DNA from: Verrucomicrobiota bacterium
Lineage (GTDB): Bacteria; Verrucomicrobiota; Verrucomicrobiia; Limisphaerales; J093
DNA: 41,210 nt
Reading direction: 5' to 3'
Assembly (NCBI GenBank): GCA_012517065.1
Contig: JAAYVR010000092.1
Location: 1-41,210, forward strand
Of the stretch, positions 41,141 to 41,210 are shown piece by piece. Numbering within the stretch: position 1 is the first letter of the stretch; each line of letters starts with the position of its first letter. The position numbers and the translations under genes were made by a program. The notes below the pieces were generated by a model. The model did not search any database. It was not told where the DNA came from and worked only from the letters and a program-made list of their open reading frames with translations.

Positions 41141-41210
41141 TAGTTGCTCGTCGCCTGGCCGAAAGCCGCGTACTGGGCCGGACTGAGGGAAACGGTAATG
41201 GTTTTGCGCC
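41020..41210 (-). CDS. Repeated short reading frame, unknown function (partial)
   Basis: The minus-strand frame runs from the window edge to TAA at 41022-41020, giving 62 visible residues. It opens with RKTITVSLSPAQYAAFGQ and continues as a basic, helix-rich sequence to KRVLGLI. The last 39 residues equal those of the left-edge frame (2-121) except for two. The frame is free of stops and codon changes are few, suggesting it is or recently was translated. I do not know the family. The upstream part is cut by the window edge. Confidence 0.55.
   Translation of the reverse strand, partial: RKTITVSLSPAQYAAFGQATSNYRTIWKIVAEMERVSRQILFRTLPDAPRRKRLAKRVLGLI

Overview
The window looks like chromosomal DNA of a Verrucomicrobiota member, probably near the Pedosphaeraceae/Limisphaerales. 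That placement is an inference from gene content: three type-II-secretion-like prepilin proteins with near-identical N-termini, a PEP-CTERM-like secreted protein, Tat-exported sugar isomerases beside a ThuA protein, a UnbV/ASPIC protein and an HzsA-like haem protein. Core genes (pssA, psd, tig, trpF, mutS, dnaG, glnS) argue for chromosome rather than plasmid. No rRNA, tRNA, CRISPR array or complete transposase was seen.

Layout. 1-509: end of a repeated short reading frame, then dispersed repeats. 510-4440 (minus): prepilin-like protein, pssA-psd (8-base overlap) and trigger factor. 4673-9865 (plus): L-rhamnose isomerase, RhaT, an NCS1-like permease with a 65-residue membrane protein, and trpF. 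9866-12792: PEP-CTERM-like protein, DUF2809 protein, a broken gene and dense repeats. 12793-19513 (minus): prepilin-like protein, mutS, a repeat cluster, dnaG and a CvpA-like gene. 19758-23148 (plus): two exported TIM-barrel isomerase-like proteins and a ThuA protein. 23303-24972: a third prepilin-like gene and more repeats.

The most striking part is a compact minus-strand run of eight genes (37241 down to 24973, gaps from -4 to 59 bases): RidA-family protein, HzsA-like haem protein, UnbV/ASPIC seven-repeat propeller, a decahaem fusion (two tetrahaem c554-like modules + YVTN propeller + MauG-like dihaem module), a Reg_prop propeller, a periplasmic binding protein, a Tat-lipoprotein of the C_GCAxxG_C_C family, and a second binding protein. 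Together the HzsA-like gene and the propeller/dihaem fusion contain counterparts of all three hydrazine synthase subunits (alpha; beta propeller; gamma dihaem). No quinol oxidase, ABC permease or ATPase accompanies them here. I infer an envelope redox system of unknown substrate; hydrazine synthesis is not shown.

37633-40889 (plus): a small secreted basic protein followed by a strong terminator, glnS and a CPBP-family membrane protease. The right edge carries an inverted copy of the left-edge repeat. Non-coding DNA across the window is rich in dispersed repeats, notably the 11-mer GTGTCTGTCCC (seven exact copies).
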